Shown here in pieces: positions 5,857 to 13,039 of a DNA stretch of 33,408 nt. The notes beneath the pieces were generated by a model, which was not told where the DNA came from, ran no database searches, and saw only the letters and a list, made by a program, of their open reading frames with translations. A program made the position numbers and the translations under genes. The DNA comes from a virus, in the IMG/VR virus record IMGVR_UViG_3300021091_000235, positions 1 to 33,408 of that record. The stretch is one strand, 5' to 3'. Position 1 is the stretch's first letter. Each line of letters begins with the position of its first letter.

Positions 5857-7661
5857 ACATCATCACTATAGATTTTGAAACGTACTACGACAAAGACTAC
5901 AGCTTGTCGAAGATGACTACGGAAGAATACATTAGGGACGAACGCTTTGAAGTGATTGGCGTATCAGTAAAGGTAGCTGATGCCGAGCCTGTCTGGTTCA
6001 GCGGGGGGACAGAAGAATCGCACCAGTTCCTGAAAAGCTTTAGCTTAGAGAAGCACTTGGTGCTAGCTCACAACGCGATGTTCGACGGAGCCATCCTTTC
6101 TTGGGTGTACGGAATTAAGCCAAAGGCATTCCTTGACACACTGTGCATGGGCCGAGCCTTGCATGGAACGGAAGTCGGAGGTAGCCTTGCGGTGCTAGCT
6201 TCCCATTACGGGGTTGGCAAAAAAGGCGACGAGGTGGTTCATGCACTCGGCAAACACAGACTTGATTTTGATCCTGTTGATCTTGATCGGTACGGTGCTT
6301 ATTGCTCCAACGACGTTGCTCTTACTTACGATCTGTTTCGGTTAATGAGTGAAGGCTTTCCTTGGTCGGAGCTTAAGCTTATTGATATAACCCTAAAGAT
6401 GTTTACCGACCCTGTCTTGTTACTGGATCGGCACGTACTTCTAAACATCTTAGATTCCGCTAAAAAAGCAAAAGCTTCACTGCTTGAGGCTGCGGGTTAC
6501 TCACGCGAAGACTTGATGAGTAATGACCGACTAGCTAACGTGCTGCGAGAACACGCTGTCAATCCACCAACAAAAATCAGCCCAACCACAGGCAAGGAGA
6601 CTTATGCGTTTGCGAAGAACGACGAAGAGTTTTTGGAGTTGCAAGAACATCCATCGATTGCCATACAGACTATCGTTACCGCTAGGCTTGGCGTTAAGTC
6701 TACGTTAACTGAAACAAGAACCGAACGATTGCTTGGTATTGCAAGCCGTGGCAAGCTGCCCGTACCCCTAAGATACTATGCCGCACACACAGGGCGTTGG
6801 GGCGGTGATGACAAACTGAATCTGCAAAACCTTCCAAGAGGCTCGACGCTTAAACACGCAATCATGGCGCCACCTGGGTACGTCATTATTGACTCTGACT
6901 CTTCACAGATTGAAGCCCGCACCTTGGCATGGCTTGCCGAACAGAACGACTTGGTGTCAGCTTTTGAAAAAGGCGAAGATGTTTATAGCATTATGGCCTC
7001 GGCTATCTATAGCAAACCTGTTGAAGACATAACGAAAGACGAACGGTTTGTAGGTAAGACCACGATCCTTGGTTCAGGTTACGGTATGGGCGCAGCGAAG
7101 TTCCAAAAGCAATTACAAAACTTTAGCGTAGCCATTGAGCTAAATGAAGCCAAGCGCATTATTGATACGTACAGAACGACTTACGATTGTATATCCAACC
7201 TTTGGAATCAAGCGAACCGCGCACTGGATGCCATGTATGCCGACATGAGTGAACAGCTAGGCCGAGTGGGTGTGCTTCAGGTTGAGGGGCGCAAGGGCAT
7301 ACGACTGCCAAACGGGTTGTATTTGAAGTACCCCAACTTGCGTAAGACTAACGATGGTTATGTGTACGACACAAAGAAGGGCAAAGCAATGATCCCTACC
7401 AAGATATACGGAGGCAAGCTAGTTGAGAACGTGTGCCAAGCGTTAGCTCGAATTATTATTGGTGAGCAGATGTTAATCATTGCCAAGAAGTACCGAGTAG
7501 TCATGACTGTGCATGATGCGATTGCGTGTGTAGTACCAAAATCCGAAGCTGAAACTGCTAAAGAATTTGTAGAGATATGTATGCGGTTGCGTCCTGATTG
7601 GGCTCTTGATTTGCCGTTGAACTGCGAGGCTGGATACGGCGTTACTTACGGAAGTTGTTAA
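5853..7661 (+). CDS. family A DNA polymerase with 3'-5' exonuclease
   Basis: This 602-residue protein is the phage replicative polymerase. The N-terminal DEDD exonuclease shows Exo I DFE at residues 7-9, Exo II HNAMFD (73-78) and Exo III YCSND (150-154). The polymerase domain shows motif A DSSQIEAR (catalytic D349), motif B R398-x3-K402-x7-Y410, and motif C VHDA (D555). Aligned to E. coli Pol I, R398/K402/Y410 equal R754/K758/Y766, and Leu406 (codon 7068-7070) equals residue 762. Motif C has Ala556 where HDE is usual, but the catalytic aspartate is present. It is shorter than T7 gp5 (704 aa). The ATG overlaps the VRR-NUC stop. The family and activity are clear. Confidence 0.96.
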   Translation: MNIITIDFETYYDKDYSLSKMTTEEYIRDERFEVIGVSVKVADAEPVWFSGGTEESHQFLKSFSLEKHLVLAHNAMFDGAILSWVYGIKPKAFLDTLCMGRALHGTEVGGSLAVLASHYGVGKKGDEVVHALGKHRLDFDPVDLDRYGAYCSNDVALTYDLFRLMSEGFPWSELKLIDITLKMFTDPVLLLDRHVLLNILDSAKKAKASLLEAAGYSREDLMSNDRLANVLREHAVNPPTKISPTTGKETYAFAKNDEEFLELQEHPSIAIQTIVTARLGVKSTLTETRTERLLGIASRGKLPVPLRYYAAHTGRWGGDDKLNLQNLPRGSTLKHAIMAPPGYVIIDSDSSQIEARTLAWLAEQNDLVSAFEKGEDVYSIMASAIYSKPVEDITKDERFVGKTTILGSGYGMGAAKFQKQLQNFSVAIELNEAKRIIDTYRTTYDCISNLWNQANRALDAMYADMSEQLGRVGVLQVEGRKGIRLPNGLYLKYPNLRKTNDGYVYDTKKGKAMIPTKIYGGKLVENVCQALARIIIGEQMLIIAKKYRVVMTVHDAIACVVPKSEAETAKEFVEICMRLRPDWALDLPLNCEAGYGVTYGSC

Positions 7662-7673
7662 ATGGAGAATGTT

Positions 7674-7844
7674 ATGGAAGATATAAGCACACATCTTCAA
7701 CGCGCTCACTTGGAACTAAAGAAGTGTTACGACAACGTCAATGACAACAACAAGAAAGATGCACTGGCTAGCGCGGAGGAAGCCCTCTTCCACGTACGTT
7801 GCTGCATCCTTTGGCTAAAGGAGAGACTTGATGCACCTAACTAA
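7674..7844 (+). CDS. hypothetical protein, 56 aa
   Basis: A small helical protein starting MEDISTHLQRAHLELKKCYD that I do not recognise. An in-frame ATG also exists at 7662, directly after the polymerase stop. I prefer ATG 7674 because GGAG at 7664-7668 is correctly spaced for it. The predicted structure is two helices (AHLELKKCYDNV and KKDALASAEEALFHVRCCIL). It overlaps the next gene by 14 bp. Its place right after the DNA polymerase suggests an accessory role, but none is visible in the sequence. Confidence 0.6.
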   Translation: MEDISTHLQRAHLELKKCYDNVNDNNKKDALASAEEALFHVRCCILWLKERLDAPN

Positions 7845-8529
7845 AGAAGAACAAAAAGCTTTGGCTTTTGTTGAAGATAAGGGAATACCTGTTAGCTCAA
7901 GGGAATACGGTGTTCACTTGAAAAAAGATTCTAAAGCAGCGAGCAAGATTTTTGGTTCGTTAATTAAAAAGGGCAAGTTAAAGTTTTTTCAGCAAACGGA
8001 TAATGACGGTATTACTCGTCACTATTACTTTGTTCCTGACACAAAAGCAGTTGAAGTGGAAAAATTAAAGGTGGAAGAACCAAAGGCAGAAGAACCAAAA
8101 GCAGAAGAACCGAAAGCAGAAGAACTAAAGGTAGAAGAACCAAAGCCTGTTGCAGAATCGAAGTCAAGCCCACTTAAAGACGTATACGATAATGACTATT
8201 ACGAACATAACATGAAACTATTGATTAAATCGTTCTCTAACTATATTGAAAAAGATTTGGGAATTAAAATGATAGTGATTCCCGCACCCAAACAAAAAGG
8301 AAATAAAGACTCAAGTGTTCCGAACTTGAGTAAAGAAGAAAAAAGAGAGTTAGATCGACGAAAAAAGATTGAGCGTGATAGTGCAGCAAGGCGGGAGCAT
8401 TTACGCACCATGTTAAACACTTGGTTTCCTGCATGGGTGCACATTCAAAGTTGGCGCTTTACTAATCCTACAGGACGAACAAGGACACATGCAGAACTTC
8501 AACACGCATTACAAACGGGGGTCTTATGA
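7831..8529 (+). CDS. winged-helix-like protein with EEPK repeats
   Basis: The 232-residue product has an N-terminal segment, residues about 1-68, that looks like a winged helix (LTKEEQKALAFVEDKG, SKAASKIFGSLIKKGKLKFF, then a wing-like DNDGITRHYYF). This is followed by six five-residue repeats (VEKLK, VEEPK, AEEPK, AEEPK, AEELK, VEEPK) and a basic C-terminus (SKEEKRELDRRKKIERDSAA). The layout is a DNA-binding-like head, a charged spacer and a basic tail. No family is recognised. ATG 7831 has AAAGGAGAG just upstream and overlaps the previous gene by 14 bp. The repeat length may vary between related phages. Confidence 0.75.
   Translation: MHLTKEEQKALAFVEDKGIPVSSREYGVHLKKDSKAASKIFGSLIKKGKLKFFQQTDNDGITRHYYFVPDTKAVEVEKLKVEEPKAEEPKAEEPKAEELKVEEPKPVAESKSSPLKDVYDNDYYEHNMKLLIKSFSNYIEKDLGIKMIVIPAPKQKGNKDSSVPNLSKEEKRELDRRKKIERDSAARREHLRTMLNTWFPAWVHIQSWRFTNPTGRTRTHAELQHALQTGVL
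8056..8145 (+). repeat. 15-bp tandem repeat, six units, coding
   Basis: Six in-frame 15-base units of the form GNAGAAGAACCAAAG encode VEKLK, VEEPK, AEEPK, AEEPK, AEELK and VEEPK in the protein at 7831-8529. The outer units are more diverged, which suggests growth by slippage in the middle. Confidence 0.9.
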
Positions 8530-8542
8530 GGGAGAGTACAAG

Positions 8543-8797
8543 ATGAGTTTAATGCACCAAAATAAATTAGCAGAAAAAGAAACGCAGCCTGTGTTTATTT
8601 TGCATGGTGTGCCGTATTACCCAAAACATCTTAATATTAAAGGGCAAGGTAGGCATACATGGGTAGGGCCAGGACGAGAACACGAACGCAAAGAGTACAC
8701 CACGACACAGATGTACGACATGCGAGCACGTCTTACAACAATGCAGTTATGGAAACGCTCATGGACTGAGGAGGTCAAAGGATGGAAGATACTTTGA
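8543..8797 (+). CDS. hypothetical protein, 84 aa
   Basis: A basic 84-residue protein of unknown function beginning MSLMHQNKLAEKETQPVFIL. The middle HGVPYYPKHLNIKGQGRHTW looks like a small beta structure and the end is basic. ATG 8543 was chosen because GGGAGAG at 8530-8536 is correctly spaced. An upstream in-frame ATG at 8489 would overlap the previous gene by 41 bp. The 3' end overlaps the following small membrane gene by 16 bp. Nothing in the sequence points to an activity. Confidence 0.6.
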   Translation: MSLMHQNKLAEKETQPVFILHGVPYYPKHLNIKGQGRHTWVGPGREHERKEYTTTQMYDMRARLTTMQLWKRSWTEEVKGWKIL

Positions 8798-8925
8798 TAT
8801 GGGGGTTTGGGTTTCTGTTTGGTTTTGTGGTCGGTGTGATCAGAGGCAGACGAAGCATTGTGCGCGAGGCACAAGCGTTAGTGACTGAAGCCATTATGAA
8901 AATACGAGAGGGGCACAAGGTATGA
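8782..8925 (+). CDS. small single-pass membrane protein, 47 aa
   Basis: A 47-codon gene starting MEDTLIWGFGFLFGFVVGVI. Residues about 6-20 are uninterrupted hydrophobic or small residues, a likely transmembrane helix, followed directly by RGRR, which would favour a cytoplasmic C-terminus. The start has a very strong ribosome site, GAGGAGGT at 8768-8775, and the TGA stop overlaps the next ATG (ATGA at 8922-8925). Those two signals make it a credible gene despite its length. The function is unknown. It could be an accessory membrane protein expressed with replication genes. Confidence 0.7.
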   Translation: MEDTLIWGFGFLFGFVVGVIRGRRSIVREAQALVTEAIMKIREGHKV

Positions 8926-9161
8926 ATGACAACGTCAATCACCCCAAGCATTACACGAACCACCCCTCGGGGGTGGAGTGCATAGAGATTACCGAGCACT
9001 TCAATTTTAACAAAGGTAACGCTATTAAATATATCTGGCGCAGTGCAGATAAAGGAAAGGAGGTTGAAGACCTACGCAAGGCACGTTGGTACATAGACCG
9101 TGAGATTGCACGGATATTAAACAATGATGAACCTCCCTTCATGAAGAGGAGTGAGGGATGA
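8922..9161 (+). CDS. DUF3310 family protein (putative nucleotide kinase family)
   Basis: This 79-residue protein begins NHPKHYTNHPSGVECIEITE and continues FNKGNAIKYIWRSADKGKE and DLRKARWYIDREI, the signature of the DUF3310 family. In T7 the related gp1.7 has been described as a nucleotide kinase, and phage annotations often carry that name, but no P-loop is visible here, so activity is not shown. A GC-rich hairpin at 8960-8976 lies in the codons for HPSGV. It is coupled to both neighbours by ATGA overlaps. A second, shortened DUF3310-like segment is at the C-terminus of the protein at 4720-5073. Confidence 0.88.
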   Translation: MNDNVNHPKHYTNHPSGVECIEITEHFNFNKGNAIKYIWRSADKGKEVEDLRKARWYIDREIARILNNDEPPFMKRSEG

Positions 9162-9343
9162 GCCCCGACTATAAGTTCGCCATGTTAGCGGCATGGCTTG
9201 AGGGCTATGCCGAAGGACTACCTGATTACTGCACCAATGAGAAGTTCAAAATAAAAGAGGCAGCAGAGTTGCTCATGGAAGTGTATGAGCAGCGTACCAA
9301 AGGCAATGACAATTGGAGAGGTAGAGAAGGAGATAGAGCATGA
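9158..9343 (+). CDS. hypothetical protein, 61 aa
   Basis: A small acidic helical protein (KFAMLAAWLEGYAEGLPDYC, then KEAAELLMEVYEQR) that I do not recognise. The ATG overlaps the DUF3310 stop and the TGA overlaps the next ATG, so it sits in a tightly coupled run of six small genes between about 8.8 and 10.2 kb. The pattern of aromatic and leucine positions suggests two helices. No function can be read from it. Confidence 0.65.
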   Translation: MSPDYKFAMLAAWLEGYAEGLPDYCTNEKFKIKEAAELLMEVYEQRTKGNDNWRGREGDRA

Positions 9344-9531
9344 GCGGGGATCATAACGAAGAACTACATATTCAAGCCGCTGCGTACGCTAATAAACGTA
9401 AGAAGGCGTATTTGGACTATGTAAAAAAAGGCTTAGCAGAAAAGCTGAGTAAAGAAATGATCGGCTGGGTATGGATGGCTCACTATGAGGGCTACAGAGA
9501 TGGTATGAAAGGGGGGAACCATGATCATTGA
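9340..9531 (+). CDS. hypothetical protein, 63 aa
   Basis: A small protein starting MSGDHNEELHIQAAAYANKR with a helical middle (KKAYLDYVKKGLAEKLSKEM) and the phrase HYEGYRDGMKGG near the end. That WxxxxYEGYRDG style also occurs in the protein at 9760-9978 (EKAWFKGFEAAW), so the two may share a short helical motif seen in many small phage proteins. I do not recognise a family with a known activity. It is linked by ATGA overlap to the gene before and overlaps the next by 11 bp. Confidence 0.65.
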   Translation: MSGDHNEELHIQAAAYANKRKKAYLDYVKKGLAEKLSKEMIGWVWMAHYEGYRDGMKGGNHDH

Positions 9532-9763
9532 ACAGATCAGGGTTCGGATCATGTCTGAAGCTTACGACCTCGCGGACCGAGGCGATCACGAGGGGTACAA
9601 CGCCGTCAAGGTGATGTGCAGTGAGGTTTTGGAATTAATAGCCGCTGCCGTTGCTGCCGAGCGTGAGGTGTGTGCCCAAGTTGTTGAAGCAATAGAACGC
9701 AATGGTGCTTGGGTTACTAAACTAGAAGCTGCCGCCGCCATACGAGCAAGGGGAAAAACATGA
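9521..9763 (+). CDS. hypothetical protein, 80 aa
   Basis: A helical protein rich in Ala, Val and Glu. The tract AAAVAAEREVCAQVVEAIER followed by a final AAAAIRARGK is a pattern I have seen often in small uncharacterised phage proteins (an ExxxCAxxxE helix and an AAxAIRARG tail). No enzyme motif is visible. The ATG at 9521 lies inside the end of the previous gene, and the stop overlaps the next start. Confidence 0.68.
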   Translation: MIIEQIRVRIMSEAYDLADRGDHEGYNAVKVMCSEVLELIAAAVAAEREVCAQVVEAIERNGAWVTKLEAAAAIRARGKT

Positions 9764-9978
9764 GCAAGAAAGGATTGTTTGATGACGTACCCGTTACCGA
9801 CCACGAACGAGACAAAGCGTGGGCAGCATTCATCAAGCGACGAGATGTTAAAGCCATGATGAAAGGCAAAGAAGAGTTCAAGTTCCCGCTCGATGGCTCA
9901 TACGATCTGTGGTGTATCGCTTGGGAGAAGGCTTGGTTCAAAGGGTTTGAAGCAGCATGGAAGGAGAAGGACAAATGA
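9760..9978 (+). CDS. hypothetical protein, 72 aa
   Basis: A basic, tryptophan-rich protein (WAAFIKRRDVKAMMKGKEEF, then WCIAWEKAWFKGFEAAWKEK). The two aromatic, lysine-rich helices could bind nucleic acid or another protein, but this is speculation. It is coupled to both neighbours by ATGA overlaps. I do not recognise a named family. Confidence 0.65.
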   Translation: MSKKGLFDDVPVTDHERDKAWAAFIKRRDVKAMMKGKEEFKFPLDGSYDLWCIAWEKAWFKGFEAAWKEKDK

Positions 9979-10172
9979 ATCCTGATACAAAAGTTAGAAT
10001 CAAACCGACAGGGAAGATAGGCTTCATTATCAAAGAGGAAGATGGTATGGTATGGCTTCGAGTTCCTAGAACCGATTGGCCTTTTCCCGACTACGTGTGC
10101 GCTCCGAGAAATCAACTAGCTATCGTACGGGGAAAGAAAGAACCCCCTACGTTAGAGGAAGCACCATTTTGA
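9975..10172 (+). CDS. hypothetical protein, 65 aa
   Basis: A 65-residue protein beginning MNPDTKVRIKPTGKIGFIIK. The sequence is a run of short strands (KVRIKPTGKIGFIIKEEDGM, VWLRVPRTDWPFPDYVCAPR, NQLAIV), consistent with a small SH3-like beta barrel. That fold guess is weak. ATG 9975 overlaps the previous stop as ATGA and has AAGGAG upstream at 9960-9965. The stop overlaps the TTG start of the nuclease gene. Confidence 0.65.
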   Translation: MNPDTKVRIKPTGKIGFIIKEEDGMVWLRVPRTDWPFPDYVCAPRNQLAIVRGKKEPPTLEEAPF

Positions 10173-10837
10173 ACATTGCATGGTCATACAGCAGTCTTAA
10201 AACATTCCAAGACTGCCCAAAGAAATACTACCACCTGAAGGTAGCTAAAGACTTTGTAGACAAACCAACCAAAGCAACTTTGTACGGCAACGAGCTGCAC
10301 AAAGCAGCAGAAGAATTTGTAAAGAACGGCACACCCATACCTGCTAAGTTTGACGACATTCACATTAAACCTACGTTGGAAGGGCTTATGCAGTTAGAGG
10401 GTGAGCGGTTCTGCGAATATCGCATGGGGCTGACCAAAGATTTAGAACCGTGCGGGTTTTTTGATAAGCATGTGTGGTGGCGTGGTATTGCAGACTTGCT
10501 GATTGTCAACCGAGAAAAAGGTCTGGCTTACTCTTTGGATTACAAGACAGGTAAAAGCGCAAGGTATGCAGATGTGCAGCAATTAGACTTGGTAGCCGAG
10601 GGGGTCATGGCGCACTTCCCCGAGATCACACGGATCAAATCGGGGTTACTTTTTGTAGTGAGCAACGAGTTTGTGAAGGCGTATCAAACAGCGGATAGCC
10701 GAGGGCGTTATATGGATAAGGTGAAGCCTGACCTACACAGACTGCAAAGTGCGTTTGAAACCGGCGTATGGAACGCTTCACCTAATAACTTATGTGGTTG
10801 GTGCCCTGTTAAAACTTGTGAACATAACAAAGGGTGA
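10169..10837 (+). CDS. Cas4/RecB-like PD-(D/E)XK nuclease with probable Fe-S cluster
   Basis: This 222-residue protein fits the PDDEXK_1 (Cas4/AddB/RecB-nuclease) family. It opens SYSSLKTFQDCPKKYY, the usual SxSxLxxFxxCPxxY motif, has NELHKAAEEF (H44), GIADLL (D109), LDYKTG (D124, K126) and QQLDL (Q137-138). One early cysteine (C16) and three late ones (C209, C212, C217) match the four cysteines that hold a 4Fe-4S cluster in Cas4 and AddB. The expected activity is exonuclease or recombination. It starts with TTG at 10169, overlapping the previous stop, with GAGGA at 10155-10159. A longer frame upstream exists but would overlap the previous gene. Its neighbours are replication genes, not CRISPR genes. 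Confidence 0.9.
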   Translation: MNIAWSYSSLKTFQDCPKKYYHLKVAKDFVDKPTKATLYGNELHKAAEEFVKNGTPIPAKFDDIHIKPTLEGLMQLEGERFCEYRMGLTKDLEPCGFFDKHVWWRGIADLLIVNREKGLAYSLDYKTGKSARYADVQQLDLVAEGVMAHFPEITRIKSGLLFVVSNEFVKAYQTADSRGRYMDKVKPDLHRLQSAFETGVWNASPNNLCGWCPVKTCEHNKG

Positions 10838-10839
10838 CA

Positions 10840-11190
10840 ATGGAAAGGGACGAAGCGTTATCCATTATTTATCAAGTGCAACAGCAACACCCTGACTTGA
10901 CTGCAAGTGGGTTTTCAAACGAGCGCCATGCAAGAGGTCATAGCCTAGACCCGAAGGCAGTTGGTTTATGTATTGAGTGGCTTTTGAGGCATGACGCATT
11001 AGAGCGCCGTAAAACTATAAACACCAGACGTACTAGCTATTCGTGGAAGCACATAGTGGAACGGCACTTCGATACATACATAGCTAACGGTGATTTCATA
11101 TGCGCGGCTCTTTATCTAAAATATAAAATGAAAAAACAGAGCCTCAATGCGTATTTTAATATAAAGGAATTGAAAAATGCCTTACGTTAA
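10840..11190 (+). CDS. hypothetical protein, 116 aa
   Basis: A basic, helical 116-residue protein (MERDEALSIIYQVQQQHPDL at the start) that I cannot place. The C-terminal half SYSWKHIVERHFDTYIANGD then FICAALYLKYKMKKQS is similar in style to small phage proteins of unknown function. No catalytic motif is seen. ATG 10840 was chosen over GTG 10834, which lies inside the GGGTGA overlapping the previous stop. It overlaps the next gene by 14 bp. Confidence 0.65.
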   Translation: MERDEALSIIYQVQQQHPDLTASGFSNERHARGHSLDPKAVGLCIEWLLRHDALERRKTINTRRTSYSWKHIVERHFDTYIANGDFICAALYLKYKMKKQSLNAYFNIKELKNALR

Positions 11191-11485
11191 CAAATCGCGT
11201 CCATACAAGAAGGAATACAAACAGCAAATTGCACGAGGCGAAGCCGACGAGCGATTAGCTAGAGCCCGCGCACGGTACTCCATCGACAAGAAGGGTGCTG
11301 ATAAAAACGGCAACGGCAAGGCTGATGCCCGTGAGGGTAAGGACGTAGCACATAAGGTAGCACTAAGCAAAGGAGGCAAAAACGAGCAAGGGCTGCGTAT
11401 TGAAAGCCCAGCAAAGAACCGATCATTTAAACGAAACTCAGGTCATAAACTTGTATCAGAAACCAGTAAGAGGGAGCGCAAATGA
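11177..11485 (+). CDS. basic HNH-like protein with EF-hand-like loop
   Basis: The 102-residue product is strongly basic. The second half, VAHKVALSKGGKNEQGLRIE followed by KNRSFKRN, resembles the core of HNH endonucleases (DHIxPLSKGGxN...NR), with H59 and N81 in the expected places but no zinc cysteines. Before it, D42-K-N-G-N-G-K-A-D-A-R-E53 matches the spacing of a calcium-binding EF-hand loop. I consider the HNH resemblance more convincing than the EF-hand one. Nuclease activity is not proven. It begins 13 bp before the previous gene ends and overlaps the next by 4 bp. Confidence 0.65.
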   Translation: MPYVNKSRPYKKEYKQQIARGEADERLARARARYSIDKKGADKNGNGKADAREGKDVAHKVALSKGGKNEQGLRIESPAKNRSFKRNSGHKLVSETSKRERK

Positions 11486-11676
11486 CAGACGAACAGAGGT
11501 GGCTCTTAATTCATGGACGGCAAGAAGTGCCTTGGTATGAATTGATAACAGGCCCAGTAGGGGGGCAATTGTTCGACCCACTATTTGAACGGTTGAGAGA
11601 TGCGGGAAAACTTAAAGCAAATATATCTCGAATGACAGTTAGACTAAAGGAAGAAAATGAATCTATCAGAGTATGA
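11482..11676 (+). CDS. hypothetical protein, 64 aa
   Basis: A 64-residue protein with MTDEQRWLLIHGRQEVPWYE at the start and FDPLFERLRDAGKLKANISR in the middle. The order of helices and a strand (MTVRLKEEN) could be a small winged helix, but the match is weak. It has a GAGGGAG ribosome site and overlaps the helicase gene by 20 bp, so it is probably translated together with it. Confidence 0.6.
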   Translation: MTDEQRWLLIHGRQEVPWYELITGPVGGQLFDPLFERLRDAGKLKANISRMTVRLKEENESIRV

Positions 11677-13039
11677 GTGGCCCCGACCACCAGGGTTTGA
11701 ACCGTTCGCGCATCAGAGGACAACATCAGAGTTTTTAGTTACCAGACGCAAGGCGTTCTGTTTCAACGAGCAAGGTACGGGTAAGACTGCATCCGTTATC
11801 TGGGCTGTTGATTACTTGATGAAACTTGGCGTATTACGCCGTGTGCTGATTGCTTGTCCGTTGTCGGTGATGCGCTCTGCGTGGCAGGAAGATTTCTTCA
11901 AGTTTGCCATTCATCGATCCGTTGATATTGCTTACGGTACAGCAGACAAGCGCAAGAAAATTGTCAATGGTATGGCCGAGGTAATCATCATCAACTTCGA
12001 TGGGATCGGCATCGTTAAGAAGGAGATAGCCGCAGCGGGCTTTGACTTGGTTGTCATTGACGAGGCGTCAGCTTATAAAAACGTGCAGACTGAACGATGG
12101 AAAGATTTGCGCGACGTTATGAAATCAGTCAAGGGTTTGTGGATGTTGACAGGAACACCCGCCGCTCAGTCGCCTGTGGATGCTTACGGATTGGCTAAGC
12201 TCATTAACCCAAGCAACACACCTAAATTCTTTGGGCAGTTCAGAGATATGGTGATGGACAAAACATCTATGTATCGATGGATACCGAAGATCGGGGCCGA
12301 CAAGATCGTACATACATTGTTACAACCAGCTATACGATTTGAAAAGCATCAGTGCTTAGACTTACCCCCACTAACCTACATTGACCGAGAAGCTCCGTTG
12401 AGTCCACAGCAAAAGTCGTACTACAACATGCTCAAAAAGCAGATGGTGATTCAAGCGGACAACGAGGACGTAACGGCAGTCAATGCAGCGGTGCAGATAA
12501 ATAAGTTGTTGCAGATAGCGGGTGGGGCGGTATACACCGACAACAAAGAAGTGCTTGAGTTTGATGTGTCAGGCAGACTTAGCGTAGTTAAAGAAGTCAT
12601 TGAAGAGTCGTCGCACAAAACGTTGATATTTGTTCCGTTTACTCATACGATACAAATACTGAAGCAGTTCTTGGATAAGCACAACATATCAAGCGATGTG
12701 ATCAATGGCGATACATCTGTGAAGAAACGCGCTGATATTGTCAGGGAGTTTCAAAAACATACCAACCCGAAAGTGCTTATCATTCAGCCTATGGCTGCAT
12801 CACATGGGCTGACGTTAACTGCGGCTGATACTATCGTATGGTATGCGCCTGTCACCAGTGTAGAGACGTATCTGCAAGCAAACGCACGGATTGACCGACC
12901 GGGGCAAGTCAATAACATGACGGTTGTGCACATCAAAGGATCGCCTGTTGAAGAGCGGCTGTACAAATTGCTGCGAGGCAACATGAGACAACATGCAAAA
13001 ATCATCGATTTGTATAAGCAGGAGGTACAAGCTGCTTGA
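11657..13039 (+). CDS. SNF2-like superfamily 2 helicase/ATPase
   Basis: This 460-residue protein is an SF2 helicase of the SNF2 type. Motif I is NEQGTGKT at residues 37-44, motif II DEAS at 135-138, motif III LTGTPAAQ near 156-163, and the C-terminal motifs include LIFVPF, ASHGLTLTAAD and ANARIDRPGQ (motif VI). Such small SNF2-like proteins are common in phage replication modules and probably move on or remodel DNA. No nuclease or primase domain is fused to it. The ATG at 11657 has AGGAAG upstream. Its TGA at 13037-13039 lies within the -35 box of the second promoter, so the next transcription unit begins at its very end. Confidence 0.93.
   Translation: MNLSEYEWPRPPGFEPFAHQRTTSEFLVTRRKAFCFNEQGTGKTASVIWAVDYLMKLGVLRRVLIACPLSVMRSAWQEDFFKFAIHRSVDIAYGTADKRKKIVNGMAEVIIINFDGIGIVKKEIAAAGFDLVVIDEASAYKNVQTERWKDLRDVMKSVKGLWMLTGTPAAQSPVDAYGLAKLINPSNTPKFFGQFRDMVMDKTSMYRWIPKIGADKIVHTLLQPAIRFEKHQCLDLPPLTYIDREAPLSPQQKSYYNMLKKQMVIQADNEDVTAVNAAVQINKLLQIAGGAVYTDNKEVLEFDVSGRLSVVKEVIEESSHKTLIFVPFTHTIQILKQFLDKHNISSDVINGDTSVKKRADIVREFQKHTNPKVLIIQPMAASHGLTLTAADTIVWYAPVTSVETYLQANARIDRPGQVNNMTVVHIKGSPVEERLYKLLRGNMRQHAKIIDLYKQEVQAA

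Noticed and set aside
8056-8145. Regular short repeats that could look like a CRISPR array.
   Set aside because: Units are 15 bp with no spacers and encode an in-frame EEPK repeat. The Cas4-like nuclease at 10169 has no cas neighbours.
8960-8976. Seven-base GC-rich hairpin with TCG loop.
   Set aside because: It lies in the conserved HPSGV codons of the DUF3310 gene and has no T-tract, so it is more likely codon-driven than a terminator.
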